From the NCBI GenBank assembly GCA_916700875.1, contig CAKAKS010000172.1:1-64000 (forward strand): DNA of 64,000 nucleotides, in the 5' to 3' direction. The notes below the pieces were generated by a model, which saw nothing but the letters and a program-made list of their open reading frames with translations, was not told where the DNA came from and ran no database searches. A program made the translations under genes and the position numbers. The DNA comes from Sebastes aleutianus (lineage: Eukaryota > Chordata > Actinopteri > Perciformes > Sebastidae). Below are positions 36,641 through 48,700 of this stretch, piece by piece. Positions within the stretch are counted from its first letter, which is position 1. Each line of letters begins with the position of its first letter.

Positions 36641-39600
36641 CTCCCATGTGTTCGTTCAGCCATGCTTCCTGGGTATGGATTCTCACCTTTTCCTGATTTC
36701 CAACCCCACCTTCACTCTCTTCGCTGCCGAGGAGAGAGTCCCAGCATGTGGATCCCTGGCTCAGGGGAGTCCCAGGCTCTGAGCGAGGCCCAGGAGGACA
36801 GGCCTCTCCTCCACCCCTGTCACCACAAGCATGTCGCCGTGTGCCAGCAGGAAACATTGGCGTTTATTGAGCTACAGCCACCAGTGACTCCTAAACTAAA
36901 CGGTCTCGGCTCTCCGAGGCCGACTGTTATTCCAGAGGCACAATGCACGACACACTCTGTGACCCTGAATTGTTTCAGACACAAACTAAATGAACTGAAT
37001 GACAAGCAGAACGGCTGCCACAGGACAGACAATGAGCACGAAACAACGTTGAATTTGAACTCTCATACACCTGCGAGTGACTGTGAGCTTGAATGCCATA
37101 ACGGCATCAGGACTTCTTTGCAGGAGCAGACAGAAAAACCTCGTAGTGTCACAACAATATGTCGTCCTCTCTACGCGGCGCTCAGCCTCCCTCTGCCGTT
37201 CCCTCTGTCCTCTCTATACTCCGACAGAGACTCCTGGGAATCTCAGTTACCTTGCTCCCCATCCTCACCTGAAGGTCCCGGGTTTCAGAGCCTTGACTCC
37301 TGCCAGCTGCAGAGGAGGACGTCACAGGGTTCACTGAAAGAGAAGTCTATCCGTGAGTGTGCAGATTTTTTCCCCTATGGACTAAGACGACATAACAAAT
37401 CAGACTTTAAAAGCTCTTTACATGCTTCCTTGTAAGGGGAGACATCCCATGAATAGGGTAGAAAATGAAAAAAATAGGGCTGTCAATCGATTCAATTATT
37501 TAATCGCTATTAGTCGCATGACTGTCCATAGTTAATCACAAATCAATCACACATTTTTACCTGTTCAAAATGTACCTTAAAGGGAGGTTTGTCAAGTATT
37601 TAATACTCTTATCAACATGGGAGTGGACAAATATGCTGCTTTATGCAAATGTATGTATATATCTATTATTGGTAATCAATTAACAACACAAAACAGCATT
37701 TAGCATAAAAAATATGCTCAAATCATAACATGGCAAACTGAAGCCCAACAGGCAACAACAGCTGTCAGTGTGCTGACTTGACTATGACTTGACCCCAAAC
37801 TGCATGTGGTTATCATAAAGTGGGCATGTCTGTAAAGGGGAGACTCGTGGGTACCCATAGAACCCATTTTCATTCACATATCTTGAGGTCAGAGGTCAAG
37901 GACCCCTTTGAAAATAGCCATGACAGTTTTTCTTCGCCAAAATTTAGCGCAAGTTTGGAGTGTTTTTTAGCCTCCTTCTCGAAAAGCTAGTATGACATCG
38001 TTGATACCAATGGATTCCTTAGGTTTTCTAGAGTCATATGATACCAGTATTTTACCAGCTTTAAAGCTGAGACCACTACAACATAAAAATCGCAAGTTGC
38101 GTTAATGTGTTAAAGAAATTAGTGGTGTTAAAATAAATTTGCTTAAAAGCCTTCAGAATATAGATAGGAATAAAACTGGAAAGTTTGGTGGATGTAAGTG
38201 CTACTGAAGTGGAGATTTCTGGCTCAGAGTTGGAGAGAAAAGTAATTTTTGAGAAAACAGCCTTTAAAGATATGGATTGTAAAATTCCATACATTTTGCA
38301 CACTACAGGTGAATAGGGTAAACATCTTTAACCAACAGATATCACCATGAAACTTCCCCAGCTGATTACTAACATTGAGACAATTATTTTTTGTATTACA
38401 ATTTTTCTGAAATGTTATGTTTAAATATGCAAATGAGGCTTTATCTAATGTTAACATTTGGTGAATTTAGGAGAAATGTACAGACCCGAATAGACAAAGT
38501 AGTAAATGAAACACCTAAATGTGTATTTAGGATGTTTTCTTTTCACTAGTCTGAAAGAAGACATGTTATGGCAGCAAAATTTACCAGTTTATGAAAGGAC
38601 AATGTTTTTGCCTGGTGTGCCTCCTCATAATCCAATAAAGTTATTTTCTTGTTTCCAGGGCGAAAGATCCAGGTTTACTCCCCAGACAGCCAGAGCGATG
38701 AATCTCTCAGCAGCCCAATCCTGGACGCAGACTACATCTTCCCAGGACCTTTTGCATCTTTCCTGGAGGAGGACCTCAGTGGATTATCTTCTCTGGAGGC
38801 CATTTCAAGCCCTTCATCCACAGACGATGATATTTTTAATCTACCTGCAGAACCCCTGCAAATAATAGAGGACTCAATGCCAGGGGTGGGGGAAGACGGC
38901 GGGAGTGTAGAGACGTCAAGTGCCACAGGGGGGAGCTTTTTGCCACGCAGTCGTCAGGGGGATCAAGAACGGCGGCGCTTCTCAGCTTCAGAACTGATAT
39001 CCAGACTGCAGCTGTCTCAGAGGAAGAGCTCCTTCACCTTGAAGCTGGGGAAGTCGCTGTCTGCACGGGTCGCCTCCAGAGACAGACAGAGCGCCAACAG
39101 CATCAGCCCCAACGCCGACTGTGAGTAGAAAACAGAACCAATATCACGGTAACATTTCATTCAAAAGTAGTCCATAAACCTAGCCCAACCAAGAGCAATA
39201 TAAAACCCATTACAAATGAATACCACAAACAGTGATTTAAAAAACACAAGTTCAATGGTCTTATCTTGAACAAAGACAACATATTTATGCAGATTGGTGA
39301 CAAAGTAAAGGACAAACCAACTTAAAGGGATAGTATTAATCTCAGTTTAAAGTAGCAGTAGGCAGTATATTTTTGGCATCATTGGGCAAAAACTCCATAA
39401 TAACCTTTCAGCATATTGTAATTCAAGTGTTCTGAGAGATAACTAGATTTCTGCACCTCCTCATGGCTCTGTTTTCAGGCTTTAGAAAATCTAGCCATGA
39501 CGGGAGACTTTGACCAATCACAGGTCATTTCATTGAGAGAGCGTTCCTATTGGCTGTGCTCCGGTCATGTGATGGGTACTTGGCGTTCCTTCACCAGATT

Positions 39601-42600
39601 TCACAATGGTTGCCGTGTCACAAACTTTCTCATTTTACAGCTAAACAGTACACTACAAGATGATTCTGAAAACATTTGAGGCGAGAAATAGGCATTAACG
39701 TAACATAATATTGATTCATATTTGATCAGCGCTGCCTAGTTTGACCGTTTGGTCGGAGTTCGCGAGTGATTGACAGCCGGCTCTCGTAGACAGCAGATGG
39801 ACAGCAGACCTCAGGTCAGCTCTTACTGCTTGTTTTCCTCCGGTATGTGAAATCTTACAGATGCCGTTAGGAGCACCGGAGGACACAGAGGCACATGATT
39901 TTTTCAGGTTACCTGTTTCATGCACTACTGTCACAATATAGAGACCGTTTTATAAAAATAACTTTTTTTAATCATATTTGCTCCAATCTCGCCTAATTCA
40001 GCTTTAAGTGTACGCTATATTTAGAATATTTTCCGACAGGGAACTGAACTGAAAATGAAACTTAGCTATACTGTTTTTGTCAATAGAGTCTGCTTGCTTT
40101 GACGAGAGCATAGATAAGTTTCACGTTCAGTTCAGCTCCCTGTCAGAAAGGGCTGTCTGACAGCAAGATAAAGCGGTGAAATATTAGCGTACACTTAAAC
40201 TGATATTGATTTTTTTAGGTGGGCCTTTCTTTTAGGTGTCTAAAACACGTTTTGCTGTCAGCCCCGTCCACAGCAGTACTTAACTTTGCTTCTGGCGCAG
40301 TAACTCCTGTCTGCTTCTCCAAACTGGGGGCGAGCCGACCGCCTTATACAACCCCTGTTTCAAAACACTCAAATTATCCCTTTAAAGTGTGAGGGTTAAG
40401 ACCTTCAGTGCTCCTGCATATCAGTCAATGTCAAACCTCAATCATTTGCGCTGTTGTATGACAGAAAACTAGTCATTAACTTCTGTTACTTGTGTCCAGA
40501 CTTGTTTCCAGAGGGCAAAGGTCAACATTTGGAACAACTGGAATTCTAGTCAATCAACAACATGACTGACAGACATGTAATTAACTGAGAGAGTAACTGT
40601 ACGTAACTGATGAATGGATCATAATCATTTAAACAATTATCAACAGATTAATCATAAATGAAAATAATTATTGGGGGTTTAAGATGCTGACTTTGTAATC
40701 GCAATGTGCCCGGTGCAAGTACATGTCATCTTCCTCTCTTTCACTCCTTATTTCCAGTCACCTCTCGTCTCTTTACTCTCTCTTAAAGGCTAAAATGTCT
40801 GAAAATATACTGGGGAAAAGAAAATATTTGTTACCCCCAAAGACTAGGTTACTGTGTAAATTTTATGTTTGGTAGATTAAAGTTACTACAAGGAACTTTT
40901 AACTGGTTATGAAACGGTCTCAATATAATGCTGATGCCTCTATATGACCTACATACAGTCAGCAAATGTGACCATCTGCGAGAATATTGGCTATTTCTAT
41001 ATAGTTATTCTTAATGCCTGTCATCGGGTCAGATTCCCCGCGAAATCAGACGAAACGATTTACGGCATGCAGGTTCACCGGAAACTCCTCCAACTCAGAC
41101 TCCATCAGCAATCAGCCCGCTTCAGACAGACCCAGATCCGGCCTCGCTACCACATTCGACCTGCAGTCGGAGCTCCGCACCCGGCAGCAGCGGCTCTTCC
41201 TCCATTCAGAAGCAGAGCTTTGCCTTGCTGCTCCACCGGTCCCCACTGGGAGCCAACACCGACACCACGCTGCTGGAGGCTCAGGCCATATTGCTGGGCC
41301 CGCTGGGGAAAAGGAGGCACGGGAGAACCAGAACCAGGACTGAGCGGAGCAGACTGTCTTTTTTGTTTTCTAAAGGGAATCTGGTGCTCAGAAACACTAC
41401 CGCTTTTGTCCACAGGGACCGCCAAAATCAACACAAAATGAAAGTTCCTCGTAGTAGCTTTAAGAAGAAGAAGAAGGCACAAATAGATGAACTGAGAGCC
41501 TGAAACAGCTGATTATATCAAGAAGCTGTTCTGTAAACTACAAGTGCTGCTGAAGTTTTACCTCCTAAGAAATTGTCCCTAAACATCCAGAAAGGTTCAA
41601 ACAGAGTAATGTTATTGCATGAGGTCTATTGCTTCTTCCATGGACCTCACACCTGCACCGTGTGCTTTTTATCCTCTTTAGATAAGTCCAACTCCAGGCA
41701 CCGCAGCTCAGGAGGCTCTAGTGATAGCGCCCCCCACAGTCCTGTAGGACCTACACCCTCTCTGCCCAGCAGTGACAATGGCATGCCTTTGCATCGGTGG
41801 AGCACAAAACTCGGGTAAATATGGACTTAAACTATTTCCACACATAAACTGCAAAGATTAAAGGACATGTATTGACGTCAGTTCACATGCTATTCTACAG
41901 AATACGGAAGAAATCCATAGAGGAAGAGTTCTGCACGCTTCCAACTGTCGCTAGTTCGAATCGCTTATCACGGTTTTTGCCTAGTTGTAAGTTTACCTGA
42001 ACTATTTTTTTTAAGCTATTGCACTTAGTTAAACCGAGACTTGATTGAGTTTTCCTGTAACATCCCTTTTCACTGTGCTGCAGCGATTCTGTACCAGGAA
42101 TACAGTGACGTGGCCATCAACAGAGAGATCCAGAGGCAGCAGGGGAAGGAGCCGGGCACAGAGGAGGAGGGGCTCAGGGATGAGGGTTCAGACGGGACCC
42201 CGTCTCCTTCTAATTTGTCTCCATCCAGCTCCTTTCGCTCATCACGAGGCTCTGCTTTTGCACTGTGGCAGGACATCCCCGATGTTCGAACCAGCGGCCA
42301 GCTCGACAACTTCAGCAACGAGGAACGGAAACTACAGGAGGTGAATGAGACATTGCAGATGTTTTTTTCTCTTTTGGACCGCCACATCTGTTTGCTAGTT
42401 AATTTTACTGTAGATGGCTGGCTGACCAACTGTCTCTTCCTCAACTCAGGCAAAGTTTGAGCTGGTGACGTCGGAGGCGTCGTACATTCGTAGTTTGACG
42501 ATCGCGGTGGACCACTTCATGTTATCGCAGGAGGTCGCCGAGTGTCTTGGCGCTCAGGATAAGCAGTGGCTCTTCTCCAAGCTGCCTGAAGTCAAAGGTG

Positions 42601-45600
42601 TCAGTGAGAGGTGATGTAATGAGCTGCTGATATGCTTCTGTCTTTATTTTAACATCTCCGTCATCGTGTGTCCTCCTCTAAATGTATTTTCTGCTGACTC
42701 GGTGCCTGCAGGTTTCTTCAGGACCTGGAGCACCGGCTGGAGGAAGACATTCTGCGTTTTGACGTGTGCGACATCGTCCTGGAGCACTGCCCGGCTCTGC
42801 GAAGGGTTTATTTACCTTATGTAACCAACCAGGCGTACCAGGAGCAGACGTACCAACGTTTGCTGTGAGTAACTGCTTTCATCACATGTATAACATATCA
42901 GCTGTTTGAGACCTAGACATATATGTTAGGCTGCATTCATACCAGATCAGGCGGTGCAATGAAAACGCAAGACTTCCTATACATTTTCAATGAAAATAAT
43001 GAAACCTTTATTGCCCCTAGGGGAATTTGCTTTGCACAATGAGCATCAAAGACTATCAAGAAAACATCAACAACCATATATGACATGCACATAATATAAC
43101 ATACAGAATGAGCATCATAAAAACATCATAAAAAAGCATCATTTGGGAAATCAATAAAGCTGAATGCTGCGTGAGACAAAGAATGTGATGCCTCTTTAAG
43201 TACATATTCAGGCCTTAGAGGGTGCGATGGATTTGGGGGTAGCATGTTTGGGCTGCGGCTGCTGAAAAAAAATGCAGTAGCCTGCGGCGGAAAAGTAGAA
43301 ACAAAAATCAATTTTTGGAGAAACGCAACCCGACGTCACGCTACAGCGGCCAATCACATAACCGGTGATCTACAGCTGTACAACCCAGTCATGTGGGAAC
43401 AAAAGAAGTTAATTGTCGCAGTTATTGGGCCGTAAAGTGACTCTCCCACCCCGCTGTAAAACCAATGTGAATGCAGCCTTAGGGGTGTGAATCTTTTGGT
43501 ATCTCACGATTTGATTCAAAATTGATTCTCGATTAAAAACTGCATGAAAATGTTTTCCAGTTTAGGAGATGGGAGATTTATCAATCTTCACGGTGATCTC
43601 TGACACTAAAACCTGAATGCTGCTTCCTGTCATCCTGTATAATTATATGTATATGTAACTTTAATTAGAAAGAACATTATACAGTTGTATGAAAGTCCGA
43701 TTTTGTACAGATGATCATGTATGTACAGAACAAAATAAAAAAGAATAAAGTGTGAAAATTATATTAATTAATTTATTTATAAATCATTTTTTGGAAGTTC
43801 AGAATCAAAGAATCAATTCAGAACTGTAGAAGATATCGCAATTCTTACATTAATCGTTTTTTTCCCCCTCGCCTAATATATGTAAAAGTATCTAGGCACT
43901 ATCTCTCTGTGCACACTTGCGGCTGTAGTGTATAAACTGTCCGTGATTTCCTCTAAGGGTGCTCCGGTATTATTTTACACCTGCATGACTTAACTTGCAG
44001 ATGGTTCATCTAGAGGAGGCTTAACATTTTTCTTTCCAGGGTAAAAAGCATGCTGGAATTCACACCCACTTTCACCAAAAGTCATTAAAGTGTTTCTCTA
44101 AATATAATCGTCTTGTCCTCTCAGGCACGAGAACCCTCGTTTCCCCGGCATCCTGGCTCGTTTGGAGGAGGACCCCATCTGCCAAAGACTTCCTCTGACC
44201 TCTTTTCTGATCCTCCCGTTTCAGAGAATCACACGGCTTAAAATGCTGGTGGAGGTAAACATTAACTGCAGAATTCATGTTTGCACTTGAAACCTAATTA
44301 CGTGGAACTGTAAATGGGATAATATTTGGACCGGCTAAGCAATTTGCCGCATTTTTTTTCCCCAGCAACAAGAGTATTGTTTTCTCTTTTGGCATGCCTT
44401 CAAAAACGTCTTTACTTTTCAGAACATCTTAAAGAGGACGACACCGGGCTCCCGGGATGAGGACACTGCCACTAAAGCTTTCAATGAGCTAAAAAAGGTG
44501 GTGATTATCATCTCTAATAGCCAGTTGGATGAGTACCAGTATTATCAGTGGTGAAGCACAGCAGTAATAACCATGTTGTGTCTTCTTAGATCATCAAAGA
44601 ATGTAACTCCAGTGTGCAGTCGATGAAGAGGATGGAGGAACTTATTCACCTCAATAAGAAAATCAATTTTGAGGGAAAGGTGACTGAAATTGTTCATTTT
44701 CTTTTATTTATCTGCATCGTTAACCATTTTGCAGTATTTCTCAACTTATTTCCTTTGTTTGCAGATCTTCCCTCTGATCTCTCAGTCCCGCTGGCTGGTG
44801 AAACACGGTGAACTCCTGGAGGTGGACACTCAGATGATGAGTATTTCCGGTTCAAAGCTCAAGTTGCCCACCAAGCCTGTGTACCTCCACCTGTTCAATG
44901 ACTGTCTGCTGCTGTCCAGGAGGAAGGAGTGAGTGATATTCAGCCGATACAAAGAGACCAAGAACTAAAATATTGCTTGACTGATTGATGATAGGCAACA
45001 AGGAACATTTAGAAAATGTGTTAAATATAAGTTGAAGGATAAGTCTCTCTTAATAAAATGCTCACATGCCATATATGCACATTGAAACAGTAATAGGTCG
45101 CCATAATCATTCCTCCTCTCGTACTGGCTGTGCAGCAATCCCCTCCCAGCGCAACAACACTGTAATGAATTGAGAACAAAATCCACTATGCCTATTTTGT
45201 GCAAAAATGCATACTAAAGTTTAACCTAAGCTAATATGAGCTTCAGCAATCTGAGGTGGCAAAATCAAATGCATCCAAAAATAGTCCATGTTGTCCAAAA
45301 GTCTAGAAATAGAAAAAACAGGAAGTACGGTATCCTTCCACCACAGTTACACAAGTACACTGTGTAGGGAGTCCACAAAGAGGGAATTTCTCTAAAAGAA
45401 ATACTATATTTTAATAAAAATATATTAAATTATATAAATGATTAAAGCAAGTTTTGTTTTTAAGCTTTTGGGGTATTATCTATAGTAATATTAATGGTAA
45501 AAAATTATGTAAAATTGCATAGTTTTAGGTCAATAACCTTAAACCTTTCTTGAGGAGGGGGACCTCCAAACCCCCACCGCAAATTTATACCAGTTCTTTG

Positions 45601-46922
45601 CCTGTGGGTTTTTAATTGAAAAAAAATGATCTTCTTATGTTACCGTTGTGCACACAGGCCTAGTTGGCTGATGACCTAACTTTGTCTTGACATATTGTTG
45701 ACGTATTGTCTCATAATGATGACTTTCATATTCTGTTTACTGATCAGGGGGGCACTCTATTTAATATTTGTCGCTGTCTTTAAAGTTGCCATGGCATATT
45801 GTGAAGGGCCTCCAAAACATCTGTTGCCCCGCGGCCTCAAGTAATATTAAGGCGCCTCTGCCACCACCTATCCACCACCCCCATGGCTCTAAGATTAATG
45901 GTCTGAAGACAACACATAGGGTTTCACCAGGATTATCCATAAACGTACATCATCAGAATAATTTGAAATATGCTACAATGACAAAAATCTACACATAGAC
46001 ACAAGACTCACCAGCTGGTTATTAGACATGCACTGTCTGCTGGTGATCTTGATAGTAAAACAACATTGTTCTTGCAGTACGTGGAAGTTCATGGTGTTCG
46101 TTCACGCCAAGATAGGACAGCTGAAAGTGAAGGACCTCAGTCTGAAGCTGCAGGGCATCTCAGGCTTCATCTTCCACCTGCAGCTGTGTGAAGGCCAACA
46201 GCTCAAACACCAGATCCTGCTCAAGTCACACACTGAGTGAGTAACAACAATAATTTAGCTTCAGTCCACAACTGGATGCTTTAGTAGACGGGCCTCTAAC
46301 TGCCCTTCTTTCTTGTGTCTACCAAGGAGCGGGAAGCAGAGATGGATCACAGCCATGTTTCCATCTGATCCACGCGAAGACATCGAGCATGCCAGTGAGA
46401 ATGATGGTCAGTAGAGAGCTTTAGGTGCACTATGAATCAGTATGAACCTTTTAATCCTCTCATTCATCTTTTTCTTGTTTTATCCTCTTAGATATATCCC
46501 AGGTTCAGTGCATCAAAAGCTATCAGGCCCAAGAGCACGATGAGTTAACGCTGGAGAAGGCCGACATTCTTCACGCTAAGACCATTACAAGTGATGGTAA
46601 GAAGCTGGATAAAGTTCTCTTTTAGATAAACTGCATTCCAACCTCAACCTGCACCTCAAATAACTTAGAAAGTTCAATCTGTGTGTCCTACTGGCTGTCT
46701 GGTCTGTAAACCAGTAGTAGATGTGTAGTGGTTTGTTTGATGTCTAAGGGATGCTGTCTTTCACTAGGCTGGGTGGAAGGCATCAGACTATCTGACGGGG
46801 AGCGGGGCTGGTTCCCCAAAACCTACGTGGAGGAAATCACAAGTCGCAGCGCTCGCCTCCGCAACCTCCGAGAAAATATCCGCATCAAATGTGTCACGCA
46901 GAAACTGGAGGGGGAAGACTAA
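36641..46922 (+). CDS. arhgef19: Rho guanine nucleotide exchange factor 19 (WGEF), 15 coding exons
   Basis: Coding exons: 36662-37352, 38659-39120, 41682-41814, 41901-41986, 42084-42340, 42450-42610, 42712-42864, 44125-44254, 44423-44497, 44590-44679, 44765-44928, 46078-46236, 46327-46406, 46492-46596, 46768-46922 (TAA at 46920-46922). All phases join, giving 966 aa (human about 800). The start ATG at 36662 follows an acceptor at 36640; 36641-36661 is UTR. The N-terminal half is Ser/Pro-rich with short ARHGEF19-specific blocks (HVAVCQQETLAF, ERRRFSASEL, LYQEYSDVA, NLSPSSSFR, LWQDIPDVR). A DH domain follows at about residues 544-746 (FELVTSEASYI, YLPYVTNQAYQ, LILPFQRITRL), then PH at about 770-880 and SH3 at about 883-940 (DELTLEKADI, GWVEGIRLSDGERGWFP). 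From memory of the human family, the block RFPGILARLEEDPICQRLPL favours ARHGEF19 over ARHGEF5, 15, 16, 26 or NGEF. Family members catalyse GDP/GTP exchange on RhoA; ARHGEF19 acts in Wnt/planar-cell-polarity signalling. Confidence 0.93.
37475..38150 (+). mobile_element. Copy of the 760-bp hAT-like family in ARHGEF19 intron 1
   Basis: It starts TAGGGCTGTCAATCGATTC and runs through GGGAGTGGACAAATATGC, GTCATATGATACCAG and AAAGAAATTAGTGG. The right terminus is degraded (no GACAGCCCTA), so no target duplication can be read. Confidence 0.78.
39326..40381. mobile_element. TTAA-flanked palindromic-family element interrupted by another insertion
   Basis: TTAA at 39322-39325 and 40382-40385 are the outer flanks. 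The right part (40014-40381) carries the family blocks GTGTACGCTATATTTAGAAT, CTGTCTGCTTCTCCAAACTG and CAAAACACTCAAATTATCCC. The left part is only about 21 bp (AGGGATAGTATTAATCTCAG) before the nested element at 39351, so most of the left arm is missing or was deleted. Confidence 0.7.
39351..40013. mobile_element. Nested 663-bp TTAA MITE
   Basis: It starts AGTAGCAGTAGGCAGTAT and ends CGCCTAATTCAGCT, bracketed by TTAA at 39347-39350 and 40014-40017. In the other copies of the outer element the target reads continuously as CA(G/A)TTTAAGTGTAC, so the empty site is known from 5772-5785 and 52195-52210. It lies in the ARHGEF19 intron after exon 38659-39120. Confidence 0.75.
40880..41463. mobile_element. 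MITE with about 21-bp inverted ends
   Basis: AAAGTTACTACAAGGAACTT at about 40881 and AAAGTTCCTCGTAGTAGCTT at about 41442 are inverted repeats with two mismatches. The interior is GC-rich (GGGCCCGCTGGGGAAAAGG) and holds three overlapping ORFs of 92-165 codons with no recognisable domain. I treat these as repeat ORFs. Confidence 0.6.
42926..43481. mobile_element. MITE with TTAGGCTGCATTCA ends in an ARHGEF19 intron
   Basis: TTAGGCTGCATTCATACC at 42926 and GTGAATGCAGCCTTA ending 43481 are inverted terminal repeats of about 14 bp. Inside, a tail-like block CCTTTATTGCCCCTAGGGG at about 43008-43026 is probably a second repeat inserted in it. A further hAT-like remnant (TAGGGGTGTGAATC) begins right at its right end, 43480. 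Confidence 0.65.
43480..43875. mobile_element. Probable hAT-like remnant
   Basis: It starts TAGGGGTGTGAATCTTTTGG and ends near TTTTTTCCCCCTCGCCTA at about 43875, so the ends are weakly inverted. The interior has ATTGATTCTCGATT and AATCAATTCAGAAC. No target duplication matches. Confidence 0.45.
44929..46077. other. ARHGEF19 intron within the PH domain, no gene seen
   Basis: It separates LLLSRRKE and TWKFMVF of the PH domain. No coding potential, repeat family or regulatory site was identified in it. The short ORF at 45768-45998 has no conserved motif. Confidence 0.6.
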
Positions 46923-47164
46923 CCACTTTTACTGCAACTTGTCATGTGTCAAAGGTGCATTTTTAAGATGATTTTAGATGGATGTGGGACCCACAGTATG
47001 TCGTATAGCATGCAGGTGCTAAAACAAGCCAGCATTTTCCTCTAGCATGCTAGCTACGGATACAGTCATGAAATGAGAGGGCAAAGCTTTTAATGCTCCT
47101 GTACATTTTTAGTTAAAAAAAGACTTTTATACAATAAGAGTCTGTTGACAAACGTTCACATTCG

Positions 47165-47800
47165 GACAATTTTTAAGATTATTTTTTGGGCTTTATTAGA
47201 TATAGCTGAAGATAAGACAGGAAAGGGTGAGTGAGTGGGGACGACATGCAGCAAAGGGAAGCGGGATCAGATTCAGACCCAGGCCACTGCGGAAGGACTC
47301 AGCCTTGGTACAGTGGTTCTCAACCTGGGGTTGGGACTTCTAAGGGGGTCGCAAGATAATTTCTGGGGGTTGCCAGACGACAAAAAAATTAAATAACATA
47401 TTTTTTCTACATTAATCGCCTGTATCAGTGATATAGTTTGCCTCAGAATAGATAGAGAGTTAAAGTGTGCATGCACATGAGTTTTTGACGAGGGATTTCT
47501 GGCGGGTTAGGGGGCGAGGAAAAGTCACGCAACGTATCAAAAATCTACAGTATGTGGAGCTCATTGGACAACGCCTAGGTGCTAGAAAAACAAACAAAAC
47601 TGTCATCACAAACAAAGCAATATTTATTTACATTTATGTATCAAAGCATTCACAATGATCACTCAAAATCAGCTAGGAGGAAGTGTAGAAACAGCTGTTT
47701 ACACCGGTTTTGCAGCACTCAACACCTGATTAGTCTGGAGGTGTCGCAACTCGAAAAGGATGAGAACCACTGCCTCGGTACGTGAGCTACCGAGGCAACC
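47165..47800 (-). mobile_element. tRNA-derived SINE, antisense, split by a hAT element
   Basis: The flanks 47165-47310 (GGGCTTTATTAGATATAGCTG, AAGACAGGAAAGGG, GACATGCAGCAAAGG, ATCAGATTCAGACCC) and 47773-47800 (GTGAGCTACCGAGGC) together resemble a common teleost tRNA-related repeat read on the minus strand; GATTCAGACCC is the B-box side and GAGCTACCGAGGC the A-box side. Identification rests on family familiarity. Confidence 0.5.
47311..47772. mobile_element. 462-bp hAT (Charlie-like ends) element, 8-bp TSD
   Basis: The terminal inverted repeats are CAGTGGTTCTCAACCTGGGG and AAAAGGATGAGAACCACTG. The flanks CCTTGGTA (47303-47310) and CCTCGGTA (47773-47780) are an 8-bp target duplication with one mismatch. 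It interrupts the SINE-like sequence at 47165-47800. CAGTGGTTCTCAACC ends are well known from hAT/Charlie-type elements in vertebrates. Confidence 0.88.
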
Positions 47801-48667
47801 CGACATGTGGACTTCTTTAACAGTTTTGCCACACTGAAGTTTCTAGACAGATTCCCTCTTTGGACTGTCTCATGCAGTCAGCTGAGCTCTGTGAGGTGCA
47901 GGAGATTCACTCATGTAGTGGTACAACACCAGAAAGTCGCTCGAGGCAGATCCTCCTACTGAGCTGTGTTAGGACACATCAGAGGCCTTTTATCTTTTTA
48001 TCTTTGTTCACACTGTGTGCTGCTTTAATTTCCGAAGGCAGATGAGAAATTGCTCTGTTGTATAGTCAACACACTCAACAAAATGTACAGTTTTTTTTAG
48101 TGATTTAGTCCATCCCATATCTGATACACTACAGTGCATCGGTTCATTTCCATCCATGTGGATTGATAAAAAATCCTTGGCTCTTTATTAAAGAGGACGA
48201 CACCCTCCCTGTACACACTGTAAATAGTCTGTAGTAACTATGACTGCATGAACTCTGGTCGTTGTCCAGACAAGGCAACTGCAGAATGACGGTTTAATTT
48301 CTTTAAAAAGATGATTTCACGATTCTTCTGTAACATAAATGAAGGATAGACTATCCTCTTAACAAGGCCGCACTACACAAATACTTTGTTAGGGCCCTAA
48401 TCTGATTAAAGGATTAGGCTGACAATATTCTGTATTTTTATTAATGTCAACAAATCCCACGAAAAGACCAAAACCAACAATGAATTCATCCTACTGACAA
48501 ATATTATCTAAAGCCTGATATCAGGGACGCTGGAAGTCAGACAGAGTTGGGGGTTTTTCACTTAAAACTATGCAGTTTTACATCATTTTGGACCATTATT
48601 TTTTACTATAGATAACGCCCAAAAGCTTAAAGTAATAACTTACTATAGTTGAATAATTATTTTATTA

Positions 48668-48700
48668 TTTATATATATATATATATTATATATTATGTAT
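48668..48700. repeat. (AT)n microsatellite
   Basis: TATATATATATATATATTATATATTATG-type run. Confidence 0.85.

Larger units (their letters stand above)
42450..44679 (+). other. arhgef19: ARHGEF19 DH (RhoGEF catalytic) domain exons
   Basis: Five exons (42450-42610, 42712-42864, 44125-44254, 44423-44497, 44590-44679) encode about 203 residues. CR1 is the AKFELVTSEASYIRSL helix with the conserved Glu, and CR3 is SFLILPFQRITRLKMLVEN. The catalytic Glu in TSEASY and the Arg/Leu surface of FQRITRL are intact, so the enzyme should be active. The spacing of the exons is interrupted by a MITE in the intron after 42864. Confidence 0.88.

Noticed and set aside
40944..41503. 165-, 109- and 92-codon overlapping ORFs in three frames
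   Set aside because: They fall inside an element with inverted ends (40880-41463), no frame shows a domain, and the exons of ARHGEF19 join in phase without them.
36662..46922. NGEF, ARHGEF5, ARHGEF15, ARHGEF16 or ARHGEF26 instead of ARHGEF19
   Set aside because: They share DH-PH-SH3, but the blocks ENPRFPGILARLEEDP, LSLKLQGISG and ARLRNLRENIR and the N-terminal VAVCQQETLAF fit ARHGEF19 best.
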